Source: Coriobacteriaceae bacterium (GTDB lineage Bacteria; Actinomycetota; Coriobacteriia; Coriobacteriales; Coriobacteriaceae). From it: a DNA stretch of 64,000 nucleotides. The notes beneath the pieces are model-generated. The model saw only the letters and a program-made list of their open reading frames with translations, was not told the DNA's origin and did not search any database. This document shows, one piece after another, positions 1-8,285 of the stretch. Within the stretch, counting starts at the first letter, position 1. The number at the start of each line of letters is the position of its first letter. The position numbers and the translations under genes were made by a program. The DNA lies in NCBI GenBank assembly GCA_025993015.1, contig DAJPFV010000001.1, positions 2,108,001 through 2,172,000 of the forward strand, read 5' to 3'.

Positions 1-231
1 GTCTATGCGGACGACATCGCCCACTTAAAGCAGCTTGCCGAGTGGATGTACGAGCGTGTCGACGTGATCTGCCAGAGCTGGGATATCTCGCTGGCCATTC
101 CCGATGGCGAGTCGATGAGTTCCCACCAAAGCGAGATCCTGGCGCCCATCGCACAGGGCGGCAACAGCGCGCTGAACCAGTACGACGCCAATGTGGGCTC
201 CTGGAAGCCGCAGCAGCGTTCCCAAAATTAG
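1..231 (+). CDS. C-terminal fragment of an unidentified protein
   Basis: An open frame runs in from the window edge and stops with TAG at 229-231, giving the last 76 residues of a protein. Base usage matches the neighbouring genes, with G/C-rich third positions, so it is probably the true end of a gene. The fragment is soluble-looking and mixed in charge (for instance LKQLAEWMYERVD near its start) and ends in a Gln/Ser-rich tail. I recognise no domain or motif and assign no function. No convincing intrinsic terminator follows it; the next gene has its own promoter. Confidence 0.6.
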   Translation, partial: VYADDIAHLKQLAEWMYERVDVICQSWDISLAIPDGESMSSHQSEILAPIAQGGNSALNQYDANVGSWKPQQRSQN

Positions 232-263
232 TTCGCCATAGTCGGCATAACCTACGTGCGCAA

Positions 264-293
264 TTGATGTAAGCGCATGCTTATTGCTACAAT
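264..293 (+). promoter_or_regulatory. promoter of the cyclophilin gene
   Basis: TTGATG at 264-269 and TACAAT at 288-293 are separated by 18 bp, and TGC stands directly before the -10, making an extended -10 (TGCTACAAT). It lies 40 bp upstream of the start codon at 333. Confidence 0.6.
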
Positions 294-332
294 TCGTACA
301 AATATGCTTTAAACGCACGAGGAAGGAACCAC

Positions 333-875
333 ATGTTTGGTTTTAAGAAAGAGCTCTACACGCCCGAGTATCAGCTTGCCGGCGACGAGTGCGCCGTTAT
401 CGAGACGTCGAAGGGTACCATCAAGGTCAAGTTTGACGGCGAGGGCGCTCCCATTCATGTCGCGAACTTCTGCGAGCTTTCCACGATGGGCTTCTATGAT
501 GGCCTTAAGTTCCATCGCTATGTGCCCGGTTTTGTCATCCAGGGCGGCGACCCCAATACCCGCGATATGTCCGGCGCCGACGTCGCCGCTGGTCTTGAGG
601 GCCCCGACGGCATGCCCGGTACCGGTGGCCCCGGCTACTGCATCAAGGGCGAGTTTGCCACCAATCCGCGCAACAGCCATGTCGATGGTGCCCTTGCCAT
701 GGCACGCTCCATGGACCCCGATTCCGCGGGTTCGCAGTTCTACTTCTGCCTGGGCGCCCAGCATAACCTCGATTCCGGTTACACCGTCTTTGGTACCACG
801 GTCGAGGGTCTCGATGTGATTTCGCAGCTGCGTGCCGGCGACGAGATCGTCCATGTCGAGATCGTTCACGAGTAA
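333..875 (+). CDS. Peptidyl-prolyl cis-trans isomerase, cyclophilin type
   Basis: A 180-residue single-domain cyclophilin, which catalyses cis-trans isomerisation of Xaa-Pro bonds and assists protein folding. The family signature is clear: FHRYVPGFVIQGGD near residues 61-74 and GSQFYFCLGAQ near 130-140. There is no signal peptide or lipobox, so it is probably cytoplasmic. The start is ATG at 333, preceded by GAGGAAGGAACC. It is followed after 11 bp by the TPR membrane protein, so the two may be co-transcribed. The substrate proteins cannot be inferred. Confidence 0.9.
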   Translation: MFGFKKELYTPEYQLAGDECAVIETSKGTIKVKFDGEGAPIHVANFCELSTMGFYDGLKFHRYVPGFVIQGGDPNTRDMSGADVAAGLEGPDGMPGTGGPGYCIKGEFATNPRNSHVDGALAMARSMDPDSAGSQFYFCLGAQHNLDSGYTVFGTTVEGLDVISQLRAGDEIVHVEIVHE

Positions 876-886
876 AGGGGACTTCC

Positions 887-2194
887 TTGAATAGCCAGCT
901 GATCCAACAGGGCCGCGCCGCTTACCGCGCGGGTGATTTTTCCGCTGCAGCCCAGATGCTTGGGGCGGCAAAGACTCCCGATGAGATTATGGGCGAGGCC
1001 GATCACCTTCGTGGCAACGCCTTGATGCACCTGGGCATGTATGCCGAGGCCGCCGAGGCTTATGCTGCCGCCCTCAACGACGGCACCTACGGCAAGCGCG
1101 GCGCGCTGCTCACCAACCGCGGCAAGGCGCTCGCCGCCGTGGGCGACTACACGACGGCCGCCCAGGCGTTCTCTGGTGCTACGCAGGATGCTTCCTATGC
1201 CACGCCGTTCAAGGCCTATCTGGGCCTGGGCAATGCGCTGTTCCAGTCGGGCGATTATGCCAACGCGGGTACTGCCTTCCGTCAGGCTGCCATCGACGGC
1301 GCCAATCCGGCTCCTGCCGCCGCACTGGGCGAGCTTGGTCGTTGCTTCATTAAGCTCGGCCGTCCGGCGGATGCCGTGGAGACCTACCGCACGGCTATCG
1401 ACTTTGCCGGCCCCCGCGACGACACGCGTGCGCTCAACGCCGGCATGGGTCAGGCGCTTTCTGCCGCCGGCCGCCCCTCCGACGCACTCGACGCCTTTAA
1501 CGCCGCTACTGCCGATGGCATCTACCAGCTCACCTCCGAGCAGGCCGATGAGCTTGCCCGCGTGCACGATTCGCTTGCCGCGCTGTCTGCCCAGACGGCT
1601 ATGGCCGCGGCTCCGGCGCCCGCGATGGACGCTCCTGCCGTCGATCCGCTCGATCCTACGGGCGCGACCGGTCAGTTTATGCCCGATCCCTCGGACACCG
1701 GCTTCTTTACGCTGTCCGAGTCCGAGATGGTCCAGCAGGACCGTCAGGATCGTAAGCAGGCCAAGGTCCGTCGTCGCCATCGCCACACGGGTCTCAAAGT
1801 CTTCATCGTGCTGCTTCTGCTCATTTTGATCGCCGCGGGCGGTCTGGGCTTTGCCTACACGCGCGGCTTTGGCTTCCCGTCCCAGGAGTCTGTCGTTACT
1901 GATCTGTTCCAGGCTGCCGGCGACGGTGACACCGCAAAGGCCGAGTCTTGCCTGGCCTCGAGCCTGCCCGAGGACGCCAAGTCGATGATCATCTCCTCGA
2001 TTCCGCAGGGTGCCACCGTGTCCGTCGAGGGCATGGATCAGTCCATGACCGAGACGACCGCTAAGGTGAAGGCATCGCTGTCCAAGGGCGGCGAGCAGGA
2101 GTACACCGTCAAATTCGTGCGCTCCGACAACCATATCGGCTGGGCCGTTTCCTCGCTCGATATGGATTTCTCGGCTGCTGACAACCAGCAGTGA
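887..2194 (+). CDS. TPR-repeat single-pass membrane protein
   Basis: A 435-residue protein of unknown specific role, starting at TTG 887 after AAAGGGGA. Residues 1 to about 230 form repeated helical pairs of TPR type, with typical positions such as AYAAALNDG, AFRQAAIDGANPAPA and ETYRTAIDF. A basic stretch (VRRRHRHTG) precedes one transmembrane helix (FIVLLLLILIAAGGLGFAY, about residues 305-325). The last 110 residues lie on the far side and resemble the small cone-shaped domains (DUF4878/NTF2-like) found in many Gram-positive membrane proteins. TPRs in the cytoplasm and a small outer domain suggest an assembly or sensing role, possibly linked to the elongasome genes downstream. That link is inferred from position only. 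Confidence 0.7.
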   Translation: MNSQLIQQGRAAYRAGDFSAAAQMLGAAKTPDEIMGEADHLRGNALMHLGMYAEAAEAYAAALNDGTYGKRGALLTNRGKALAAVGDYTTAAQAFSGATQDASYATPFKAYLGLGNALFQSGDYANAGTAFRQAAIDGANPAPAAALGELGRCFIKLGRPADAVETYRTAIDFAGPRDDTRALNAGMGQALSAAGRPSDALDAFNAATADGIYQLTSEQADELARVHDSLAALSAQTAMAAAPAPAMDAPAVDPLDPTGATGQFMPDPSDTGFFTLSESEMVQQDRQDRKQAKVRRRHRHTGLKVFIVLLLLILIAAGGLGFAYTRGFGFPSQESVVTDLFQAAGDGDTAKAESCLASSLPEDAKSMIISSIPQGATVSVEGMDQSMTETTAKVKASLSKGGEQEYTVKFVRSDNHIGWAVSSLDMDFSAADNQQ

Positions 2195-2213
2195 CCTTAT
2201 GGGATTTAGCTTT

Positions 2214-2246
2214 GCCCGGTGCTTCACCGCAAGTGAGGTGCCGGGC
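2214..2246 (+). terminator. hairpin between the TPR gene and mreB
   Basis: GCCCGGTGCTTCAC pairs with GTGAGGTGCCGGGC across a 5-base loop, with two non-canonical pairs. The following TTGCGC is not a good U-tract, so termination is probably partial. It separates the TPR gene from mreB. Confidence 0.45.
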
Positions 2247-2306
2247 TTGCGCTAGTATGATGAGCTAGTAGTTTTCCAGCAATCATCCAACACATCAGGA
2301 GTTGCG

Positions 2307-3350
2307 TTGTTTTCTTTGATGGATATGTTCTTCGGTAGCTATGCGGGCGATCTTGCCATCGACCTCGGCACCGCAAATACGCTTGTCTCCGTGCGCGGCA
2401 AGGGCATCGTTATTCGCGAGCCCTCTGTTGTCGCCATCGACAAGAACGACGAGCGCATCCTGGCGGTCGGTATCGAGGCAAAGCGCATGCTCGGCCGTAC
2501 GCCCGGCAACATCGTGGCCGTTCGTCCCCTGAAGGACGGCGTCATCGCCGACTTCGATGTTACCGAGGCCATGCTCCGCTACTTTATCGACAAGGCTTCC
2601 GAGAAGCGCTATCCGTGGACCCCGCGTCCGCGCGTTGTCGTCTGCGTTCCCTCCGGTGTCACGTCGGTCGAGAAGCGCGCTGTCTTTGAGGCCACGATCC
2701 AGGCCGGCGCTCGCCAGGCCTACCTGATCGAGGAGCCCATGGCCGCCGCTATCGGCGCCGACCTGCCCGTCGAGGAACCCACCGGCTCCATGGTCATCGA
2801 CATCGGTGGCGGTACCACCGAGGTTGCCGTTATCGCTATGGGCGGCATCGTCGTCTCGCAGTCCATCCGTATTGCCGGCGACGAGTTCGATCAGGCCATC
2901 CTCACGCACGTTCGTGATGCCTACAACCTGGCCATCGGCGAGCGTACGGCAGAGGACATCAAGATCAAGGTCGGTTCCGCTGTGCCGCTCAAGGACGAGC
3001 TCGACGTCGAGGTCAACGGCCGTGATGTGATCACCGGTCTGCCCAAAACCGTGCGCATCGAAAGCGAGGAGATTCGTCGCGCACTCAACAAGCCGCTCGA
3101 CGAGATGGCCAAGGCCGTCAAGGACGCACTCGACGCTACGCCTCCCGATCTTGCCTCGGACCTTATGTACTACGGCATTTTGCTGACCGGTGGCGGTGCG
3201 CTGCTGCGCGGTCTCGACGTTCGCCTGCGCGATGAGACCGGCGTTTCGGTCAACGTCAGCCCCACGGCGCTCGATAACGTTGTTAACGGCTGTGCCCGCG
3301 TGCTCGAGGCCAATGCGTTTGATGGCGGCTTCGTCCAGACCAATGCTTAA
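2307..3350 (+). CDS. mreB: Rod shape-determining protein MreB
   Basis: MreB is the bacterial actin that forms membrane-bound filaments and directs side-wall peptidoglycan synthesis. The 347-residue product has the actin-fold nucleotide motifs: phosphate-1 DLGTANTLV (about residues 18-26), phosphate-2 VIDIGGGTTEVAVI (about 165-178) and the adenosine segment LLTGGGALLRGL near 295-306. Length is usual for the family. The start is TTG 2307 after CAGGAG; an in-frame ATG at 2319 is possible. mreC, mreD, a class B PBP and rodA follow closely on the same strand, the standard elongasome order, so the cell is presumably rod-shaped. Confidence 0.96.
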   Translation: MFSLMDMFFGSYAGDLAIDLGTANTLVSVRGKGIVIREPSVVAIDKNDERILAVGIEAKRMLGRTPGNIVAVRPLKDGVIADFDVTEAMLRYFIDKASEKRYPWTPRPRVVVCVPSGVTSVEKRAVFEATIQAGARQAYLIEEPMAAAIGADLPVEEPTGSMVIDIGGGTTEVAVIAMGGIVVSQSIRIAGDEFDQAILTHVRDAYNLAIGERTAEDIKIKVGSAVPLKDELDVEVNGRDVITGLPKTVRIESEEIRRALNKPLDEMAKAVKDALDATPPDLASDLMYYGILLTGGGALLRGLDVRLRDETGVSVNVSPTALDNVVNGCARVLEANAFDGGFVQTNA

Positions 3351-3371
3351 TTTCCAAAAGGTGGATTCCAT

Positions 3372-4370
3372 TTGGCACGATCTTCGGGTTTCTCCACAAA
3401 TCTGAATACCAAGCGACAATCAACGGGTATGCGCCCGTTGATTGTTTTCAGCCTGATTTCGGTGTTGCTGCTCACGTTTTACATCCGCGAGGGCGAGGCA
3501 GGGCCGATTCATGCCGTGCGTTCGGGCGTAACGACGATTACCTCTCCGGTGCGCTTTGTGGGCTCGGCTGTGGCGGCTCCCTTCAATGCGATCGGCAACG
3601 TGTTCTCTAACCTTACGGCGTCGCAGGACACGCTTGACGAGCTCAAGAAGCAAAACGAGGAGTTGACCTCTAAGGTTGCCGAGCTCTCCGAGGCTCAAAA
3701 GACCGCTGAGCGTCTGGAGGGGCTGGTCGGCCTGCAGTCGACCTACAACCTTAAATCGACCGCAGCTCGTATCGTCGGCGCTTCGGGCGATGCCTGGACC
3801 TCGACCGTCACGATCGATAAGGGTTCTGCCGACGGGCTTACCATCAACATGCCTGTGACGAGTTCTGCCGGTGTTATCGGCCAGATCATCGAAGTTTCGG
3901 CCAAGACATCGACCGTGCGCCTGATTGGCGACGAGAACTCGGGCGTGTCCGCCATGGTGCAGGATACGCGCGCCCAGGGCATGCTGCAGGGTCAGGCTGA
4001 CGGCACGCTGCGTCTTGAGTACGTGAGCGTCGATTCCGACGTTAAGGTTGGCGACATCATCGTGACCTCGGGCATTGGCGGTGTGTTCCCCAAGGGTCTT
4101 CCGCTCGGCACCGTCTCGTCGGTTGAGAAATCGGCAAACGACGTGTACTACACCATTGTGGTACGCGCCCAGACGACGGCCGAGAACAACGAGGAAGTGC
4201 TGGTCATCACCTCGCTGACCGACGAACAGTCGGCGTCGGATGAGGACGTGAACACGGCCAACAGCACGCCGCAGGGAACGTCGCGCGATGCTGCGACCAA
4301 GACGAAGGACGAGAGCTCGGATGACGGTTCCGACACGTCCGAGACGACCGATTCCGGCTCGAGCGAATAG
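3372..4370 (+). CDS. mreC: Rod shape-determining protein MreC
   Basis: MreC is a bitopic scaffold protein joining MreB to the periplasmic-side elongation machinery. The 332-residue product has one N-terminal membrane helix (PLIVFSLISVLLLTFYI, about residues 23-39), a coiled coil (LDELKKQNEELTSKVAEL, about 83-100) and the beta-domain with TSSAGVIGQI and IVTSGIGGVFPKGLPLG. The last 50 residues form a low-complexity Ser/Thr/Asp tail absent from many homologues. The start is TTG 3372, placed well after AAAGGTGGA; an in-frame ATG at 3429 would give a shorter cytoplasmic tail. It lies between mreB and mreD. Confidence 0.93.
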   Translation: MARSSGFSTNLNTKRQSTGMRPLIVFSLISVLLLTFYIREGEAGPIHAVRSGVTTITSPVRFVGSAVAAPFNAIGNVFSNLTASQDTLDELKKQNEELTSKVAELSEAQKTAERLEGLVGLQSTYNLKSTAARIVGASGDAWTSTVTIDKGSADGLTINMPVTSSAGVIGQIIEVSAKTSTVRLIGDENSGVSAMVQDTRAQGMLQGQADGTLRLEYVSVDSDVKVGDIIVTSGIGGVFPKGLPLGTVSSVEKSANDVYYTIVVRAQTTAENNEEVLVITSLTDEQSASDEDVNTANSTPQGTSRDAATKTKDESSDDGSDTSETTDSGSSE

Positions 4371-4375
4371 GGGGC

Positions 4376-4948
4376 ATGTCCATGGATCTACACGAGCAGG
4401 GGATGAGCTCCCGCACGTTTGTAATCGCTGCCATCGTGTGCGTGCTGCTGCAGGCAGGCCTGGCACCGCAGATCTCCATTGCGGGCGGTCGCGTCAACTT
4501 TATGATTATCCTGGTGTGCCTAAGCGTGTTCTCGGGCGACCCGACCCGTGCCGTCGTGTGCGGTTTTTGCAGCGGCTTGTTCTATGACCTTTCCGCTGCC
4601 GTGCCGGTGGGCGTTATGTCGCTCCTGCTGACCGTGGGTTCTTTTGCCCTGGTGCATAGCGCTGCCGGTCAGACGGGCGGTACCCCGAGTGCGCGCGGCA
4701 TCACTGTGGGCGCCTTCGCGTTCGTCATTAATGTGATCTACAGCATCATCTTGCTGTTTATGGGTTTGGAGACGAGCTTTGTCGTGGCGATCTTCGGCCA
4801 TGCGCTGCCGTCTTCGATCCTGACGGGTCTGGTTGCCATTCCGTTTTTGATGTCCGGCGTCGTGCCGCAGTCCGGTTATGGATTCTCCGCACGTGGCGGA
4901 CGCCAGACGGGCATGCGCTTTAAGCCCAAGACCCGTAAGCTCAAATAG
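4376..4948 (+). CDS. mreD: Rod shape-determining protein MreD
   Basis: A 190-residue multi-spanning membrane protein in the MreD position. Five or so hydrophobic segments are visible (for example FVIAAIVCVLLQAGLAPQI and SVFSGDPTRAVVCGFCSG), and the family pattern of a small integral protein with a Gly/Asp-rich second loop is kept (GLFYDLSAAVPVGVMSLLL). The C-terminus is basic (RFKPKTRKLK). Two ATGs, 4376 and 4382, are possible starts. It begins 6 bp after mreC and ends 13 bp before the PBP gene, so it is part of the same transcript. Sequence conservation in this family is low, so the call rests partly on position. Confidence 0.88.
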   Translation: MSMDLHEQGMSSRTFVIAAIVCVLLQAGLAPQISIAGGRVNFMIILVCLSVFSGDPTRAVVCGFCSGLFYDLSAAVPVGVMSLLLTVGSFALVHSAAGQTGGTPSARGITVGAFAFVINVIYSIILLFMGLETSFVVAIFGHALPSSILTGLVAIPFLMSGVVPQSGYGFSARGGRQTGMRFKPKTRKLK

Positions 4949-4961
4949 GGGAGGCCTGTAG

Positions 4962-7031
4962 ATGTCTTCCCAGATGACGGTTATTATCGCCGGTATCGTG
5001 CTGGTAGTGGCCATCGTGGTCGCGCTGGTCATCATGCGTCGCGGCGATTCCCGTTTTACCTACGATACGCAGCATGGAACGGCCCCGCGCGCCACCGAGG
5101 GCGAGGGCAATACCGCGGCGACCGCCTTTAAGGGCCGCTTCTCCATCCTCACCACGGGTGTGGGCGCGATGTTCGCGGCGCTTGCCGTCAAGCTGTGGGG
5201 CATGCAGATGGTCTCGTCGGACTATTACGAAAAGCAGGCTAATAGCAATCAGACGCGCACCGTTACCACACCCGCTGTGCGCGGCCGCATCCTCGACCGC
5301 AACGGCGTGGCACTTGTCCAGAACCGTCCCTCACTTGCTGTCGTGGCCTACCGCGACCTTGCCGAGGATGAGGTTCTGGTTCGCCATCTTGCCAACGTGC
5401 TCGGTATGCCCTACGTGGCGGTTCTGCGCAATATCCAGGACAATTCCGAGGGCGCCCAGAGCCTGCATACCATCGCGACGGACGTCCGTCGCTCCACGGT
5501 TGCCTATATTCAGGAGCACGCCGGCGAGTTCCCGGGCGTCAAGATTGCCGAGCGTACCGAGCGCCAGTATCCATATGGCGAGACGGCATGCCATATCTTG
5601 GGCTATACCGGCACCATTACCTCCGAGCAGCTCGAGGCCCAGAATAAGAAAACCTCTGGCGATGATGATGCTTCTGCTGGCCGGATTACGTACCAGTCGG
5701 GCGATATCGTGGGCCAGGCGGGTGTTGAGAGCTACTACGAAAATCTGCTGCAGGGTATTCGTGGCGAGCAGACCGTCAAGGTCGATGCCTCGGGCAATGT
5801 GACCGGTCAGGCCGGCGCCGTGCCCGCCAAGGCCGGCTCCGACATTAAGCTCACGCTCGACCTTAAGATCCAACAGGCCTGTGAGTCGGCGCTGGCGAGC
5901 GCCATCGAGCTTGCCAAGACCACTGGCTACAGCAATGCCGGCAACGGCGCTGTGGTGTGTCTCGATCCCAACAATGGCGAGATCCTGGGCATGGCGAGCG
6001 AGCCCAAGTTCGATCCTTCCGTCTTTATCGGCGGCGTCTCAAATGACGTGTGGACCGAGCTCAATGATGACAAGGGTTCGCACCCGCTGCTCAACCGCGC
6101 CATTAGCGGACAGTACATGTCGGCCTCGACCATCAAGCCGCTCTCGGCACTGGCCGGTCTTGAGTTTGGAACCTACACTTCAACGCAGACAACCAACTGC
6201 ACGGGCTATTGGACTGGCCTGGGCAAGGCTTGGGGCAAGCGCTGCTGGTTGACGTCTGGCCACGGCACCATGACGCTGCAGTCGGGTATCGCCAACTCGT
6301 GCGACCCCGTCTTCTACGACATGGGCAAGGCGTTCTTTTATGACGAGCAACATTCCGAGGGGCTGCAGGAGGTCTTTCGTCGCTGGGGCCTAGGCAAGAC
6401 CTGCGGCATCGATCTGCCGAGTGAGGGCGCGGGCCGTATTCCCGATGCCGAGTGGAAAGAGTCGTACTTCACCGACGCCTCTGCCGAGGACCGCAAGTGG
6501 AATGCCGGCGATATGACCAACATTGCCATCGGCCAGGGCGACATCCTGGTGACGCCCCTGCAGATGGCGTGCGCCTATATGGGTCTTGCCAACGGCGGCA
6601 AACAGTACGTGCCTCACGTGTTTTTGTCTGCCGTGTCGCGCGATGGCGACGGCGATGCCTATAAGTACAACGGCAAGGGCAAGAAGAAGCGCCTGGAGGC
6701 CAAGATCAACAGCGATTCGGATTTGGCTCTTGTTCGCAACGGCATGCACGACGTGATTTACACGGCATCGACGTCCCTGGCGGCTCACTTTGGCACCCTG
6801 ACGCCGCAGGTATACGGCAAGTCGGGCACGGGCGAGAAAAGCGGCGAGGACGAATACGCGTGGTTCTGCGCCTATGCACCGGCCGATGATCCCAAGTATG
6901 TCATCGCTACTGTCCTGGAGCAGGGCGGCGGTGGCTCAGATACCGCGATGCATGTCGTGCGCGATGTGCTCGGCGTGATTTATGACGAGCCCGATACCTC
7001 TTCGGCCTCGGGCGATTCTTCGGTTCGATAG
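4962..7031 (+). CDS. mrdA: Class B penicillin-binding protein 2 (elongasome transpeptidase)
   Basis: Transpeptidase that cross-links peptidoglycan during side-wall growth, working with the RodA glycosyltransferase encoded next. The 689-residue product has the class B N-terminal motif RGRILDRNGVALVQN (about 107-121) and the penicillin-binding motifs: STIK with the catalytic serine near residue 389, an SxN-type SCD in GIANSCDPVFYDMG, and KSGTG near 620. An odd feature is two hydrophobic stretches before the dimerisation domain: residues 4-25 (MTVIIAGIVLVVAIVVALVIM) and about 63-78. The usual single anchor is the second, so the first may be an added membrane segment. Start ATG 4962 after GGGGAGGCC. 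Confidence 0.94.
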   Translation: MSSQMTVIIAGIVLVVAIVVALVIMRRGDSRFTYDTQHGTAPRATEGEGNTAATAFKGRFSILTTGVGAMFAALAVKLWGMQMVSSDYYEKQANSNQTRTVTTPAVRGRILDRNGVALVQNRPSLAVVAYRDLAEDEVLVRHLANVLGMPYVAVLRNIQDNSEGAQSLHTIATDVRRSTVAYIQEHAGEFPGVKIAERTERQYPYGETACHILGYTGTITSEQLEAQNKKTSGDDDASAGRITYQSGDIVGQAGVESYYENLLQGIRGEQTVKVDASGNVTGQAGAVPAKAGSDIKLTLDLKIQQACESALASAIELAKTTGYSNAGNGAVVCLDPNNGEILGMASEPKFDPSVFIGGVSNDVWTELNDDKGSHPLLNRAISGQYMSASTIKPLSALAGLEFGTYTSTQTTNCTGYWTGLGKAWGKRCWLTSGHGTMTLQSGIANSCDPVFYDMGKAFFYDEQHSEGLQEVFRRWGLGKTCGIDLPSEGAGRIPDAEWKESYFTDASAEDRKWNAGDMTNIAIGQGDILVTPLQMACAYMGLANGGKQYVPHVFLSAVSRDGDGDAYKYNGKGKKKRLEAKINSDSDLALVRNGMHDVIYTASTSLAAHFGTLTPQVYGKSGTGEKSGEDEYAWFCAYAPADDPKYVIATVLEQGGGGSDTAMHVVRDVLGVIYDEPDTSSASGDSSVR

Positions 7032-7040
7032 GAGGTTGCG

Positions 7041-8267
7041 ATGGATTTTTCTCCGGCGGATCTGTTCCGTTCAACCAAGACCGGCTCTCGCAGCAGCCTG
7101 GACCGCGTCAACAAGCAACTTTCGGCCTCGCGCGGCACGTTTCGCCAAAAGGTGCATATCGGTGTGCTCGTGGCCACTGTGGCGCTCGTCGCCTACGGTG
7201 CCATCATCATCTGGTCGGCTTCGCAGTTTAAGGCCGATGCCTCGTTCTCACGCCATCTGCTGGGAATCGGCATCGGAGCGGTGCTGGCGGTGTTGGTCTG
7301 GCGTACCGACCTGCGCGGTATTTCCAATTTCTCGACGGCGTTGCTCGTCATCGACCTGATCGTGATCCTCTCGCCCAAGATTCCGGGTCTGTCCTATACG
7401 GGCGGTCTGGGCATGACGGGCTGGATCAAGATTCCCGGTATCGGCTTGACATTCCAGCCGGTTGAGCTTGCCAAGCTCATCACCATCTTCTTTATTGCTA
7501 CGCTTGGCTCGCAGTATAACGGTCGCATCGATACCGTTCGCGACTACGTCAAGCTCTGCGGCATGCTGTCCATTCCGTTTTTGGCCGTCGTTGCCATGGG
7601 CGACCTGGGATCGGGCCTGGTCGTGCTTGTTTCGGGCGCCATCGTCATCTGTATGAGCGGTGCACGCCGCGAATGGGTGCTGTCGACTCTTGCCCTGCTC
7701 GTGGGCCTGGTGGCCCTCGTCCTGGCGCTCGATTCGGTCTTTGATTCGTTGCTCGGCCACGATGTGCTCATCAAGCAGTATCAGATGAACCGTCTGACGG
7801 TCTTTATCGACCCCGATAATGCCGATTCGGACGATGCCTACAACCTTCAGCAGTCGCTTATCGCCGTTGGCTCGGGCGGCTTCTTTGGTAAGGGTTTGGG
7901 CCATGCGACGCAGTCGGCCGGCGGCTTTCTGCCTGAGTTCCACACCGACTTCGTCTTCGCCTTTCTGTCCGAGACCTTTGGCTTTTGTGGTTCCTTTTTG
8001 CTCCTGTGCCTCTACGTGCTGCTGATCTTTTCGACGATTCGCGTCGCCTTTAAGTGCGAGTCGCTGTTTTTGCGTCTTTCGTGTGTGGGCATCGTTGGCA
8101 TGTGGGCGTTCCAGACTTTCGAAAACATCGGCATGTGCATCGGTATGATGCCGATTACCGGTATTCCGCTCCCGTTTATTAGCTTCGGTTCGTCTTCGAT
8201 GATGATTCAGCTGCTGACGGTGGGTATCGTACAATCCATATGGCGGCATCGTTCGGGCGCCGCGTAA
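7041..8267 (+). CDS. rodA: RodA, SEDS-family peptidoglycan glycosyltransferase
   Basis: A 408-residue SEDS protein (RodA/FtsW/SpoVE family) that polymerises lipid II in the elongasome. About ten membrane segments can be traced. Family motifs include GWIKIPGIGLTFQPVELAKL, GDLGSGLVVL, QQSLIAVGSGGFFGKGLG and the C-terminal PITGIPLPFISFGSSSMM. The 40-residue N-terminal cytoplasmic arm is longer than usual and basic. It starts with ATG 7041 after TAGGAGG, 9 bp after the PBP2 stop, the usual pairing of cognate class B PBP and SEDS partner; this context favours RodA over FtsW. Confidence 0.94.
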   Translation: MDFSPADLFRSTKTGSRSSLDRVNKQLSASRGTFRQKVHIGVLVATVALVAYGAIIIWSASQFKADASFSRHLLGIGIGAVLAVLVWRTDLRGISNFSTALLVIDLIVILSPKIPGLSYTGGLGMTGWIKIPGIGLTFQPVELAKLITIFFIATLGSQYNGRIDTVRDYVKLCGMLSIPFLAVVAMGDLGSGLVVLVSGAIVICMSGARREWVLSTLALLVGLVALVLALDSVFDSLLGHDVLIKQYQMNRLTVFIDPDNADSDDAYNLQQSLIAVGSGGFFGKGLGHATQSAGGFLPEFHTDFVFAFLSETFGFCGSFLLLCLYVLLIFSTIRVAFKCESLFLRLSCVGIVGMWAFQTFENIGMCIGMMPITGIPLPFISFGSSSMMIQLLTVGIVQSIWRHRSGAA

Positions 8268-8285
8268 CCGCTGGAGGGGTTTGCC

